Positions 35,581 through 43,822 of a stretch of DNA of 64,000 bases are shown in pieces. Numbering within the stretch: position 1 is the first letter of the stretch; each line of letters opens with the position of its first letter. The DNA comes from Pseudomonadota bacterium (lineage in GTDB: Bacteria; Pseudomonadota; Alphaproteobacteria; Rhodobacterales; Rhodobacteraceae), in the NCBI GenBank assembly GCA_038533575.1, contig JBCAYL010000003.1, forward strand, positions 171,001-235,000, read 5' to 3'. The position numbers and the translations under genes are program-made. The notes beneath the pieces were generated by a model. The model saw nothing but the letters and a program-made list of their open reading frames with translations. It did not search any database and had not been told where the DNA came from.

Positions 35581-35979
35581 CTAGACCGGCACGTTTTCGG
35601 AGGCATCGCCCCCGTCCTCGGCGAGCCAGGCCTCGGCCGAGGCCTCCTGCCCGGGCTCGAAGGCCCGGATCGAGAGCCCTGGTATGATCGCGCCCTCGAT
35701 CTCGGCAGCGGTGCGGATCCAGGCCTGATCGCTCACGACGGCGGCGCGCCGGATCTTGCCGATGAGCCCGAAGAGCTTGGGCATGTAGCCGAACTCCACC
35801 GCGAAGGCGCCGGGCGTGGGCATCGCGAAGCCCGTGATGCGGTAGAGCATCCGGCCTTCCTCCATGCCCTCGGCGGCCTCGAGCAGGGCATTGAGCCCTT
35901 CGGTCATGCCGGCGCTGTCCACTTGGCCCTGAATGGTTAGATCGATGCGGTTCTGGGCGGTTTTGGTGACTTTGATCAT
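35581..35979 (-). CDS. SpoIIAA-like (STAS/SEC14-type) protein
   Basis: A 132-residue soluble protein starting MIKVTKTAQNRIDLTIQGQVDSAGM. The pattern of a short N-terminal beta-strand, an early helix (EGLNALLEAAEGMEEGRMLYRI) and the FGLIGKIRRAAVVSDQAWIRTAAEIEGAIIPGLSIRAFE block (quoted in part) fits the SpoIIAA-like/DUF3478 family. These single-domain proteins bind lipids or partners in STAS-like fashion; here the role is unknown. GGAGG precedes the chosen ATG at 35979. It is convergent with the formate dehydrogenase gene and may share a transcript with the DUF2087 gene 49 bp upstream. Confidence 0.8.
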   Translation of the reverse strand: MIKVTKTAQNRIDLTIQGQVDSAGMTEGLNALLEAAEGMEEGRMLYRITGFAMPTPGAFAVEFGYMPKLFGLIGKIRRAAVVSDQAWIRTAAEIEGAIIPGLSIRAFEPGQEASAEAWLAEDGGDASENVPV

Positions 35980-36028
35980 GGCAGGTCCTCCACTCGTTAA
36001 ATGGGCACCCGCCTCCGCTGCCGCAATG

Positions 36029-36541
36029 TCAGCGACGCAGCCGCGCCATGAGGACGGGCAGTTCCGGGGGCGGCGTCCCCGTCCGGCGATAGACGGTGCC
36101 ATCGGTCGTCCGCTCCAGCATGGCGGCGCCGTTCATGACCCGGCGTAGCGTGGCGGCGTCTTGGAAGGTGTGGAGCTTGTCCAATGCGCGGCTCACCTCT
36201 CTTTCCGTCATCTCCCCTCGGGGCAGGCGCGCCCAGAGTGCCCAAAGCGCAAGGGTCTGCACCGCGCGTTTGGCGGGCCACGCCGTCAGGCGTGCCGCGC
36301 CGTCAAAGCGGGTGAGCGTGCGTTCGACGAGCCGCGCGTCGATGGCAGATACTGGCTGCGCGAGCCTGCGTGCGGCGGCTTGGCGCGCGCGCAGGTGCTG
36401 CACATTTTCGAAGCCCGCTGCGCGGGCCAGGGCATGCATCAGCCGCAGGTGGCCGGGCGTGGCATCGCCGAGTTCGCGCGCGAGCGCCCTCGCGAAGGCC
36501 GAGACATCCTCGACAGGCAGGGAAAGTGTTGTCCGGGTCAT
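36029..36541 (-). CDS. DUF2087 domain protein
   Basis: A 170-residue protein. The C-terminal DUF2087 domain (residues about 85-165) reads LTRFDGAARLTAWPAKRAVQTLALWALWARLP, TEREVSRALDKLHTFQDAATLRRVMNGAAMLERTTDGTVYRR (both in part), a winged-helix-like fold. The N-terminal part (MHALARAAGFENVQHLRAR) resembles a small helical DNA- or protein-binding module. Regulators with DUF2087 occur fused to ArsR-type domains; a transcriptional role is likely but unproven. The ATG at 36541 begins the homologous part; the open frame continues upstream over the promoter region of the next gene. Confidence 0.82.
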   Translation of the reverse strand: MTRTTLSLPVEDVSAFARALARELGDATPGHLRLMHALARAAGFENVQHLRARQAAARRLAQPVSAIDARLVERTLTRFDGAARLTAWPAKRAVQTLALWALWARLPRGEMTEREVSRALDKLHTFQDAATLRRVMNGAAMLERTTDGTVYRRTGTPPPELPVLMARLRR

Positions 36542-36730
36542 GATCTGTCCTCGAAGGGCGCGTGCCATCGTGTCACTGGTCGCCCTTGGTGACACGGCGC
36601 CCCAAGGTGAAGCGTTCCGGGTCGCAAATTTGGCAGGTTTAGCCCTCCGTGCGGGAGGTGGCGACGCCTCGGTTTCTGCCGACCGCACCGCAGGTTAGCG
36701 CAGGGGCCGCACGCTGCCCAGACCCTCTAA

Positions 36731-36746
36731 TTGAACGATCGTTCAA
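36731..36746. promoter_or_regulatory. TetR-type palindromic operator upstream of the acyl-CoA synthetase
   Basis: TTGAACGATCGTTCAA is a perfect 16-bp palindrome, 94 bases before the ATG of the acyl-CoA synthetase gene. It has the form of operators bound by TetR-family regulators of acyl-CoA metabolism. No tetR gene is adjacent, so the regulator is elsewhere. The rest of the 36542-36839 gap shows no gene. Confidence 0.65.
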
Positions 36747-36839
36747 AAAAAGAATTTGACGCGCAAGATCATTCCTCCATTGTCTACTTTGCGCCCAGGA
36801 AGTTGCCCAGAGAGGCGGCAAGGGCGAGGGAGACCCTTG

Positions 36840-38816
36840 ATGGCTGCGACGACCCCAAGCGCCCCAGCGCCCCGTTTCCAATCCGTGCCTGCGCTCCTCG
36901 ACAGGAACGCGACGGAGTTCGGTGCCTCGGCGGCCTACCGGGAGAAAGAGCTCGGCATCTGGCAGAGTTGGAGCTGGGCCGAGACCGCGCGGGAGATCGA
37001 AGGCCTCGCGCTCGGGCTCCTGACGCTCGGCGTGGCGCCGGGCGATCACGTGGCCATCCTCGGGCGCAACCGTCCCTATCTCTATTGGTCAATAGTTGCG
37101 GCGCAATGCGTGGGCGCGGTGCCTGTCCCGCTGTACCAAGACGCGGTGGGCGAGGAGATCGCCTATGTCCTCGACCATTGCGGCGCGCGCTTCATCATCG
37201 CGGGCGATCAGGAGCAGGTGGACAAGGTCCTCGACATCCAGGAGAGCCTCGAGGGGCTCGAGCACATCGTCTACCTCGATCCGCGCGGCATGCGGAAATA
37301 CGACCACGCCAAGCTCACGCAGTTCGACAAGCTACAGGAGGCGGGGCGTGCCGCGGGCGACACCGCGGAGCTCGCCGCGCGCAAGGGCGCGCTCGATTAC
37401 GACAGCACCTGCGTGATGCTCTACACCTCGGGCACCACGGGGCGGCCAAAGGGCGTGGTGCTCTCGAACCGCAACATCATCGAGACCTCGCGGGCCTCGG
37501 CAGAGTTCGACCGGCTGCGCGTGGGTGACGAGGTCTTGGCCTACCTGCCCATGGCCTGGGTGGGGGATTTCATCTTTTCCATCGGGCAGGCCTATTGGAC
37601 GGGCTTCTGCGTCAATTGCCCCGAGAGCGCGGACACGGTCATGCACGATCTTCGCGAGATCGGCCCGACCTACTATTTTGCCCCGCCGCGTGTCTTCGAG
37701 ACGCAGCTTACCACGGTGATGATCCGCATGGAGGATGCCGGAAAGTTCAAGCAGTGGCTCTTCAAGAAGTTCATGGATCACGCCAAGTTCGTGGGGCCGA
37801 AGCGCCTCGACCGGAAGCCGGTGGGCGCGCTCGACCGCCTGATCTACGCGCTGGGAGAGTTCTTCGTCTTCGGGCCGCTGAAGAACACGCTGGGCCTCTC
37901 CCGGGTGCGCGTGGGCTACACGGCGGGCGAGGCCATCGGGCCCGAGATCTTCGATTTCTACCGCTCGCTCGGCATCAACCTGAAGCAGCTCTATGGGCAG
38001 ACGGAGGCGTCGGTTTTCATCACCCAGCAGAAGGACGACGAGGTCCGGCCCGACACGGTCGGCACGCCCACGCCGGGGGTAGAGATCAGGATCGACGACA
38101 GCGGAGAGGTCTACTACCGCTCGCCCGGTGTCTTCGTGGAGTACTACAAGAACGCCGAAAGCACCGCCGGGACCAAGGATGCAGAGGGCTGGGTCGCCAC
38201 GGGCGACGCGGGCTTCCTCGAGACCGACACGGGCCATCTCCGGATCATCGACCGCGCCAAGGACGTGGGCAAAATGGCCTCCGGCGCGCTCTTTGCGCCG
38301 AAATACGTGGAAAACAAGCTCAAGTTCTTCCCCAACGTGCTCGAGGCGGTGGTCTTCGGCAATGGTCGCGAGACCTGCACGGCCTTTATCAACATCGACC
38401 TCACTGCCGTGGGCAACTGGGCGGAGCGCAACAACATCGCCTATGGCGGCTACCAGGAGCTTTCCCAGCACCCGCAAGTGCGCGAGACGATCCGCGAGCA
38501 CGTGGAAGAGGTGAACCGCTCGGTGGCAGAGGATGAGATGCTCAACGGCTGCCAGATCCACCGGTTTCTTGTTTTGCATAAAGAGCTCGACGCCGATGAT
38601 GGCGAGCTGACGCGCACCCGCAAGGTCCGCCGCCGGATCATCGAGGAGAAATACGCCGACCTCATTACCGCGCTTTATGACGGCTCCGACACCGTGAGCA
38701 CGGAAACGGAAGTGACCTATGAGGACGGCCGCAAAGGCTCGATCAAGGCCACGCTCAAGCTGATGGATGCCGCCACCGTGCCGGTGGAAGTGAAGACGCT
38801 GGAGGCCGCGGAGTGA
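36840..38816 (+). CDS. AMP-dependent acyl-CoA synthetase (long-chain FadD15/ACSL type)
   Basis: A 658-residue adenylate-forming ligase. AMP-binding P-loop MLYTSGTTGRPKGVV near residue 198, A5-like LYGQTEASVF near 383, the hinge ATGDAGFLETDTGHLRIIDRAKDVGK (in part, near 458) and RTRKVRRRIIEEKY near the end. The long linker with FVFGPLKNTLGLSRVRVGYTAGEAIGPE is typical of ACSL-like enzymes. It activates a carboxylic acid to its CoA thioester. It heads a gene set with a complete Liv-type ABC transporter, implying that the substrate is imported. The ATG at 36840 gives a normal N-terminus; a TetR palindrome lies upstream. The C-terminal 40 residues are an unusual charged tail. Confidence 0.92.
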   Translation: MAATTPSAPAPRFQSVPALLDRNATEFGASAAYREKELGIWQSWSWAETAREIEGLALGLLTLGVAPGDHVAILGRNRPYLYWSIVAAQCVGAVPVPLYQDAVGEEIAYVLDHCGARFIIAGDQEQVDKVLDIQESLEGLEHIVYLDPRGMRKYDHAKLTQFDKLQEAGRAAGDTAELAARKGALDYDSTCVMLYTSGTTGRPKGVVLSNRNIIETSRASAEFDRLRVGDEVLAYLPMAWVGDFIFSIGQAYWTGFCVNCPESADTVMHDLREIGPTYYFAPPRVFETQLTTVMIRMEDAGKFKQWLFKKFMDHAKFVGPKRLDRKPVGALDRLIYALGEFFVFGPLKNTLGLSRVRVGYTAGEAIGPEIFDFYRSLGINLKQLYGQTEASVFITQQKDDEVRPDTVGTPTPGVEIRIDDSGEVYYRSPGVFVEYYKNAESTAGTKDAEGWVATGDAGFLETDTGHLRIIDRAKDVGKMASGALFAPKYVENKLKFFPNVLEAVVFGNGRETCTAFINIDLTAVGNWAERNNIAYGGYQELSQHPQVRETIREHVEEVNRSVAEDEMLNGCQIHRFLVLHKELDADDGELTRTRKVRRRIIEEKYADLITALYDGSDTVSTETEVTYEDGRKGSIKATLKLMDAATVPVEVKTLEAAE

Positions 38817-38836
38817 GACCTGAACGTGCATTTCCC

Positions 38837-38900
38837 GTCCCGGGCATGACCCGGGACCTCTCCCCTGCGGAAGGTGGAGGCTCCGGGTCAGGCCCGGAGC
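38837..38900. repeat. Pair of CCCGGG-type hairpins
   Basis: GTCCCGGG-N5-CCCGGGAC (38837-38857) and GCTCCGGG-N5-CCCGGAGC (38880-38900) lie 22 bases apart, each with an 8-bp perfect stem and a loop carrying CATGA or TCAGG. They fill the gap between the synthetase gene and the livG-like gene and resemble a common short intergenic repeat of high-GC alphaproteobacteria. Confidence 0.6.
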
Positions 38901-38942
38901 GTGTGGGGCCCCAGGCCACGCCATCGCCGAAAGACCAAAAGT

Positions 38943-39758
38943 ATGCTTGACCAAACCCAAGGCTACACCACCCCCGACGGCCGCCAGATCGGCGGCGTTC
39001 TGATGGAGATGAAGAACATCACGCTCCGCTTCGGGGGCGTGACGGCGATCAAGGACATCTCCTTCGACATCCACGAAGGCGAGATCCGCGCGATCATCGG
39101 GCCCAACGGCGCGGGCAAGTCCTCCATGCTCAATGTGATCTCGGGGTTCTACACGCCCCAGGAGGGCGAGGTCTTTTACAAGGGGAAGCCGCGCCCCGCG
39201 ATGAAGCCCTACGAGGTCGCGCGGATGGGCGTGGCGCGGACCTTCCAGAACATCGCGCTCTTCGAGGGGATGACGGTGCTCGACAACGTCATGACCGGCC
39301 GCCTCAATCACATGAAGGCCGGCATCCTCGCGCAGGCGGTCTGGTGGGGGAAGGCCCGCGACGAAGAGATCGCAAACCGCGAACACGTGGAGCGGGTCAT
39401 CGACTTCCTCGAGATCCAGGCCATCCGGAAGACGCCCGTGGGGCGGCTGCCCTACGGCCTGAAAAAGCGCGTGGAGCTGGCGCGGGCGCTGGCCGCCGAG
39501 CCCTCACTCCTGCTGCTGGACGAGCCCATGGCCGGCATGAACGTAGAGGAGAAGGAGGACATGAGCCGCTTCATCCTCGACGTGAACGATGAATTCGGCA
39601 CCACCATCGCGCTCATCGAGCACGATATGGGCGTGGTCATGGACCTGAGCGACCGCGTGGTGGTGATGGATTACGGCAAGAAGATCGGCGACGGCACGCC
39701 CGTCGAGGTGCGCAGCGATCCCACGGTGATCGAGGCCTATCTCGGGGTCGAGGCATGA
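38943..39758 (+). CDS. Branched-chain-type ABC transporter ATP-binding protein (LivG-like)
   Basis: A 271-residue ABC ATPase of the LivG class: Walker A GPNGAGKSSM near residue 57, ARTFQNIALFEGMTVLDNVM (LivG-specific), signature LPYGLKKRVELARAL instead of LSGGQ, Walker B LLLLDEPMAGMN and the switch histidine IALIEHDMGVV. It forms the ATPase pair with the LivF-like protein at 45 kb. The first 17 residues (LDQTQGYTTPDGRQIGG) are a non-family extension. Second gene of the CoA-ligase/transporter set. Confidence 0.93.
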   Translation: MLDQTQGYTTPDGRQIGGVLMEMKNITLRFGGVTAIKDISFDIHEGEIRAIIGPNGAGKSSMLNVISGFYTPQEGEVFYKGKPRPAMKPYEVARMGVARTFQNIALFEGMTVLDNVMTGRLNHMKAGILAQAVWWGKARDEEIANREHVERVIDFLEIQAIRKTPVGRLPYGLKKRVELARALAAEPSLLLLDEPMAGMNVEEKEDMSRFILDVNDEFGTTIALIEHDMGVVMDLSDRVVVMDYGKKIGDGTPVEVRSDPTVIEAYLGVEA

Positions 39759-39783
39759 GGGCGGTCATGGGAGGACGCGGCTG

Positions 39784-40734
39784 ATGTACGATATATTCAT
39801 CGGGCCCTGGATCGAGATGTTCGCGGCGCCGGACTTCCTCTTGCAGGTGCTGTGGGAGGGGCTCGTCTCGGGCATCCTTTACGCGCTCATCGCGTTGGGC
39901 TTCGTGCTCATCTTCCGCTCGAGCCGGATCTTCAACTTCGCTCAGGGGATCATGGTGGTCTTTGCCGCGCTGACGCTCGTGGGCTTTCACGCGGCCGGCG
40001 TACCGGCGTGGATCTCCGTGGGGTTGACGCTCGGCGTGATGCTCGTGCTCGCGGTCACGATCGAGCGCGTTGTGCTGCGCCCGCTTGTGGGCCAGCCCGA
40101 CATCATTCTTTTCATGGCCACGATCGGGATCACGCTCTTTCTCATTGGCTTCGGCGAGACGGTCTTCGGCGGCGAGAACAAGCAGATGATCACGGAGGAG
40201 CTGGGCATTCCCACGGGCTCCGTGCTCCTCGAGCCCTTCGGCGGGCTGCTGATCCTGGAGCAACGGGACATCACGGCGGTGGTGGTCGCGGCACTCCTCG
40301 TCGTGGCGCTGCTCGGGTTCCTAAATTACACGCGGATGGGCCGCGCCGTCCGCGCACTGGGCGATGACAGCCAGGCGGCGCTCTCGGTGGGCATCTCGCT
40401 GCAGACAATCTGGGTGCTCGTGTGGTTCATCGCGGGGATCATCGCGCTCGTCACTGGCATTGCCTGGGGCAGCCGGGCGGGCGTGTCCTTCGCGCTCGAG
40501 GTCATCGCCTACAAGGCGCTCCCGGTGCTGATGCTGGGCGGGCTCGAGTCGATCACGGGCGCCATCGTGGGCGGGCTCATGATCGGGATGCTCGAGAAGC
40601 TCTTCGAGATCTACTGGGGCCAGCCGCTCCTCGGCGGCGGCACCGAGGCATGGTTTGCCTACGTGCTGGCGCTCGTGGTGCTGCTCTTCCGGCCCCAGGG
40701 CCTCTTCGGGGAGAAGATCATTGAGCGCGTTTGA
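39784..40734 (+). CDS. Branched-chain-type ABC transporter permease (LivH-like)
   Basis: A 316-residue inner-membrane permease with about eight hydrophobic segments. Family features: LLQVLWEGLVSGILYALIALGFVLIFRSSRIFNFAQG (in part, residues 20-55), LGDDSQAALSVGISLQTIW for the ATPase-contact loop, and KALPVLMLGGLESITGAIVGGLMIGMLE near the end. Forms the channel with the LivM-like protein. A group of five hairpins follows it before the next gene. Confidence 0.93.
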   Translation: MYDIFIGPWIEMFAAPDFLLQVLWEGLVSGILYALIALGFVLIFRSSRIFNFAQGIMVVFAALTLVGFHAAGVPAWISVGLTLGVMLVLAVTIERVVLRPLVGQPDIILFMATIGITLFLIGFGETVFGGENKQMITEELGIPTGSVLLEPFGGLLILEQRDITAVVVAALLVVALLGFLNYTRMGRAVRALGDDSQAALSVGISLQTIWVLVWFIAGIIALVTGIAWGSRAGVSFALEVIAYKALPVLMLGGLESITGAIVGGLMIGMLEKLFEIYWGQPLLGGGTEAWFAYVLALVVLLFRPQGLFGEKIIERV

Positions 40735-40749
40735 GGCCTCGGGCGCAAA

Positions 40750-40934
40750 GCGATCTCAAGATCGCGTCCACGGCTTTTCGAAAAGCCTTGGGCCGGGCGG
40801 AGAGGGTTGTCTCCTCGGCTCGCTGAGCGCCGGGCCCGGCCCAAATTCCTTCAAAGGAATTTGCCAAGACTTTTCCCAAAAGTCTTCCCGCCCAGCGGCC
40901 ACCGCCGCGCATGGAAAATTTTTTGAAAAATTTT
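40750..40934. repeat. Cluster of five perfect hairpins within the ABC-transporter gene set
   Basis: In order: GCGATCT-CA-AGATCGC (40750-40765); GGCTTTTCGAAAAGCC (40772-40787); CAAATTCCTT/AAGGAATTTG with loop CA (40842-40863); AAGACTTTT-CCC-AAAAGTCTT (40866-40886); AAAATTTTT-TG-AAAAATTTT (40915-40934). Stems are 7-10 bp and all perfect, each of different sequence. The fourth has the same arms as the first hairpin of the 30.5 kb cluster but in swapped order. No gene is visible in the 212-bp gap. Confidence 0.85.
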
Positions 40935-40946
40935 GGGCGCTTTAGG

Positions 40947-41117
40947 ATGCAACAGGTCTGGATCATCCTTCTGCTTCTCGGGGTCGTGGCCAACGCCATC
41001 ATCGGCTGGCTGGCGTTCCAGGATGGGGCCACGGGGCAGGTGACCACCTCCGTGATCCTCGGTGCGCTCTGCGCCGCCGTGGCCTATCTGCGGATCAAGC
41101 AGATGGAGGGGAAGTGA
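40947..41117 (+). CDS. Very small single-span membrane protein in the ABC gene set
   Basis: A 56-residue protein, MQQVWIILLLLGVVANAIIGWLAF at the N-terminus (one transmembrane helix), a short polar loop and a second hydrophobic stretch, TTSVILGALCAAVAYLRI, ending in KQMEGK. An in-frame upstream start would include the hairpin DNA. Its stop overlaps the next start (GTGATG). No family recognised. It lies between livH and livM homologues and is presumably co-transcribed; a small accessory subunit is possible. Confidence 0.65.
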   Translation: MQQVWIILLLLGVVANAIIGWLAFQDGATGQVTTSVILGALCAAVAYLRIKQMEGK

Positions 41118-41359
41118 TGCCCGCATCCGCCCTTCACCGCGCCTGGCGCGTCGCGTGGCTCTGCGCCGGGATCGGGCTCGCCCTCTGTGCCGGTCTGGCC
41201 ATCCTGCTCTTTACCGTGGCGCAGGACGATCTGGCCTTTCGCGGCGCCGACAGCCTCGGGGCGCCTGACGCGCGCTTCGCGATGGTTTTCTACGGTGCGG
41301 TGGCGCTCCTCTGCGCCGCGCTGAGCGTGCTGGCTTTCTGGACGGGAAGGACCCTCTGA
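41117..41359 (+). CDS. Small two-span membrane protein in the ABC gene set
   Basis: An 80-residue protein with two hydrophobic helices (VAWLCAGIGLALCAGLAILLFTVA and MVFYGAVALLCAALSVLAFWTG) joined by a loop with DDLAFRGADSLGAPDARFA. The ATG at 41117 overlaps the preceding stop; a GTG one codon earlier is also possible. The stop overlaps the livM ATG by one base, so translation through this string is tightly coupled. No family recognised. Confidence 0.7.
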   Translation: MPASALHRAWRVAWLCAGIGLALCAGLAILLFTVAQDDLAFRGADSLGAPDARFAMVFYGAVALLCAALSVLAFWTGRTL

Positions 41360-42426
41360 TGCTTTACAGGACCGCTGGACAGTTCAAGACGACCTACCGC
41401 GCCGACCAAGCGCTTTTCCCGGTCCGGCAGGATGCGTTTCTCCTCGGGGTCATCCTCGTCTTCGCCTGGGTGATCTTCCCGATGACGGCGTCGGAATTCA
41501 CCTTCCAGACGCTGCTCATCCCCATCCTGATCTATTCGCTCGCGGCGATGGGGCTCAATATCCTCACCGGGTACGCCGGGCAGCTCAGCCTCGGCACCGC
41601 GGCCTTCATGGGGGTGGGGGCCTATGCCTGCTACAAGCTCATCGAGGTCATGGACCCGATCCTCGCCATCCTCGCCTCGGGTGTCTTCAGCGCCGGGATC
41701 GGCGTGATCTTCGGTATCCCCTCCCTGCGCATCAAGGGCTTCTACCTCGCCATCGCCACGCTCGCCGCGCAGTTCTTCCTCGTCTGGCTCTTCGAGAAAT
41801 GGGCCTGGCTCTATAACTACAACGCCTCCGGCGCGATCCAGGTGCCCAATCTCGACACGTTCGGCATCTTCGTCACCGGGCCGCAGGCCACCTCGATGAC
41901 GCAGTACTACGTGATCCTCGGCATCGTCACGGTCATGACGATGCTTTGCATCAACCTCACCCGCGGGACCCTCGGCCGGACATGGAAAGCCACGCGGGAC
42001 ATGGACATCGCCGCAGAGCTCATCGGCATCAATCTGATGCGCTCGAAGCTCACCGCCTTCGCTATCTCGTCCTACATCGTGGGTGTGGCGGGGGCGCTCT
42101 TCGTCTTCATGTGGCGCGGCGCGGCAGAGCCCAACCTCTTCGACATCCCGCTCTCGTTCCAGATCCTCTTCATCGCGATCATCGGCGGGCTGGGCTCGAT
42201 CCTCGGCAATTACCTCGGCGCCATCCTAATCGTGGGCCTTCCGGTCGTGCTCAACACGGTGCCGGGCCTCATCGGGCTCGAGATCAAGTCCGCGACGGTG
42301 GAGCACATCAACGTCATGATCGTGGGTGCGCTCATCGTCTTTTTCCTTATCATCGAGCCGCACGGTCTCGCCCGCCTCTGGGCGCTGATCCGTGAAAAGC
42401 TCATCATCTGGCCATTCCCGCACTAG
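41359..42426 (+). CDS. Branched-chain-type ABC transporter permease (LivM-like)
   Basis: A 355-residue permease with about nine membrane segments. Key blocks: LILIYSLAAMGLNILTGYAGQLSLGTAAFMGVGAYA (in part), IPSLRIKGFYLAIATLAAQFFLVW, GRTWKATRDMDIAAELIGINLMRSKLTAFAISS (ATPase-contact loop) and IAIIGGLGSILGNYLGAILIVGLP. The N-terminal 30 residues (LYRTAGQFKTTYRADQALFPVRQD) are cytoplasmic and longer than in E. coli LivM. Partner of the LivH-like permease. Confidence 0.93.
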   Translation: MLYRTAGQFKTTYRADQALFPVRQDAFLLGVILVFAWVIFPMTASEFTFQTLLIPILIYSLAAMGLNILTGYAGQLSLGTAAFMGVGAYACYKLIEVMDPILAILASGVFSAGIGVIFGIPSLRIKGFYLAIATLAAQFFLVWLFEKWAWLYNYNASGAIQVPNLDTFGIFVTGPQATSMTQYYVILGIVTVMTMLCINLTRGTLGRTWKATRDMDIAAELIGINLMRSKLTAFAISSYIVGVAGALFVFMWRGAAEPNLFDIPLSFQILFIAIIGGLGSILGNYLGAILIVGLPVVLNTVPGLIGLEIKSATVEHINVMIVGALIVFFLIIEPHGLARLWALIREKLIIWPFPH

Positions 42427-42470
42427 AACGGGCAGGCCCTCCACACTCGTCTCAGGGAGGAGACACCACA

Positions 42471-43766
42471 ATGAAGCACTTCACCAAACTGGCCGCGGCT
42501 GCGGCTCTGGCCGTGAGCGGCGTGGCCGCGGCGGCAGAGAGCCTCTACGTGCCCAATCTCAGCTACCGGACTGGCCCCTTCGCCTCCACCGGGATCCCGC
42601 TCATGAACGGGCAGCTCGACTATTTCGAGATGCTCAATGCACGCGACGGCGGCATCGGCGGGGTCATGATCGACTTCGAGGAATGCGAGACGGGTTATTC
42701 CACCGAGAAGGGCGTGGAGTGCTACGAGCGCACGAAGAACGAAGCCATCGTCACGCAGCCCTGGTCCACCGGCATCACGCTGCAGGTCCTGCCGCAGACC
42801 AATGTGGACCAGATCCCGATCCTGGCACCTGGCTACGGCTTTTCGCCCATGGCCGACGGGCGCACCTTCCAGTGGGCCTTCAACGTGCCGGGCGGATACT
42901 GGGATGCCGCTGACATGATCGTGCAGTATCTCGGCTCCGAGGAGCCGCTCGAAGGCAAGAAGATCGCGTTCCTCCATCTCGACCATCCCTACGGCAAAGA
43001 GCCGCTTCCGCTGCTCGAGGCCCTCGCGGCCGCCAACGGCTTTGAGCTTCTGCCGATCCCGGTGGGCCTCAACGAGATGCAGAACCAGTCCTCCCAGTGG
43101 CTGCAGATCCGCCGCGAGCGTCCCGATTACGTCGTGATGTGGGGCTGGGGCGCGATGAACGCGGGCGCCATCACCGAAGCCGTCAAGACGCGCTACCCGA
43201 TGGACCAGTTCATCGGTGTCTGGTGGTCCGGCCAGGACGCAGACCTCCGCCTCGTGGGTGAGGACGGCGCGGGCTACAAGGCCATCTCCTGGTCCTACCC
43301 GAACCAGGATGCGCCGATCCAGGCCGAGCTGAAGACCCATGTCGTCGACACGGGCAAGACGCTTTCGAACCCGGAGGAAATGCAGGGCGTGTTCTACCAG
43401 CGGGGGCTCGTCATGTCGATGATCCTCGCCGAGGCCATCGCCGGTGCGCAGGCCGAGTTCGGGACCGCGATGATCGATGCCACGCAGCTCCGCTGGGGGC
43501 TCGAGAACCTCGACATCACCGAGGCCCGCCTCGAGGAGCTCGGCATGCAGGGCATGGTCCCGCCGTTCTCCACCTCCTGCGCCAACCACACCGGCCATGC
43601 CGGTGGCTGGGTGATCGAGTGGAACGGTACCGAGTTCGACCGCGCCTCCGAGCTTCTGAAGCCCCGCGTGGACGAGTATCGCGAGCTCCTGGCCGCCTCT
43701 GCCGCCGACTATGCCGAGCAGAACGCGCCCTGGGCCGTGAACGAAGACTGCAACGCCGAGAGCTGA
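42471..43766 (+). CDS. ABC transporter substrate-binding protein (LivK-like, atypical length)
   Basis: A 431-residue periplasmic binding protein with a signal peptide (MKHFTKLAAAAALAVSGVAAAA). Type-I periplasmic-binding fold: YRTGPFASTGIPLMNGQLDYFEMLNARDGGIGG (in part), ECYERTKNEAIVTQPWSTGITLQVLP, KKIAFLHLDHPYGKEPLPLLEALAAANGFEL and YVVMWGWGAMNAGAITEA. It is longer than amino-acid LivK (about 345-370) and has several Trp-rich stretches (WSTG, WGWGAM, WWSGQDAD), which suggests an aromatic or hydrophobic ligand. AGGGAGGAG precedes the start. Confidence 0.92.
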   Translation: MKHFTKLAAAAALAVSGVAAAAESLYVPNLSYRTGPFASTGIPLMNGQLDYFEMLNARDGGIGGVMIDFEECETGYSTEKGVECYERTKNEAIVTQPWSTGITLQVLPQTNVDQIPILAPGYGFSPMADGRTFQWAFNVPGGYWDAADMIVQYLGSEEPLEGKKIAFLHLDHPYGKEPLPLLEALAAANGFELLPIPVGLNEMQNQSSQWLQIRRERPDYVVMWGWGAMNAGAITEAVKTRYPMDQFIGVWWSGQDADLRLVGEDGAGYKAISWSYPNQDAPIQAELKTHVVDTGKTLSNPEEMQGVFYQRGLVMSMILAEAIAGAQAEFGTAMIDATQLRWGLENLDITEARLEELGMQGMVPPFSTSCANHTGHAGGWVIEWNGTEFDRASELLKPRVDEYRELLAASAADYAEQNAPWAVNEDCNAES

Positions 43767-43822
43767 TCTCGGCCCTGGCGGCGCGCCGCGTTCATGCGCG
43801 CGCCGCCGACGCCTTGCCTCCC

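Noticed and set aside
37332-39386. 684-codon minus-strand frame opposite the acyl-CoA synthetase and livG
   Set aside because: Antisense artefact; it crosses two well-supported genes.
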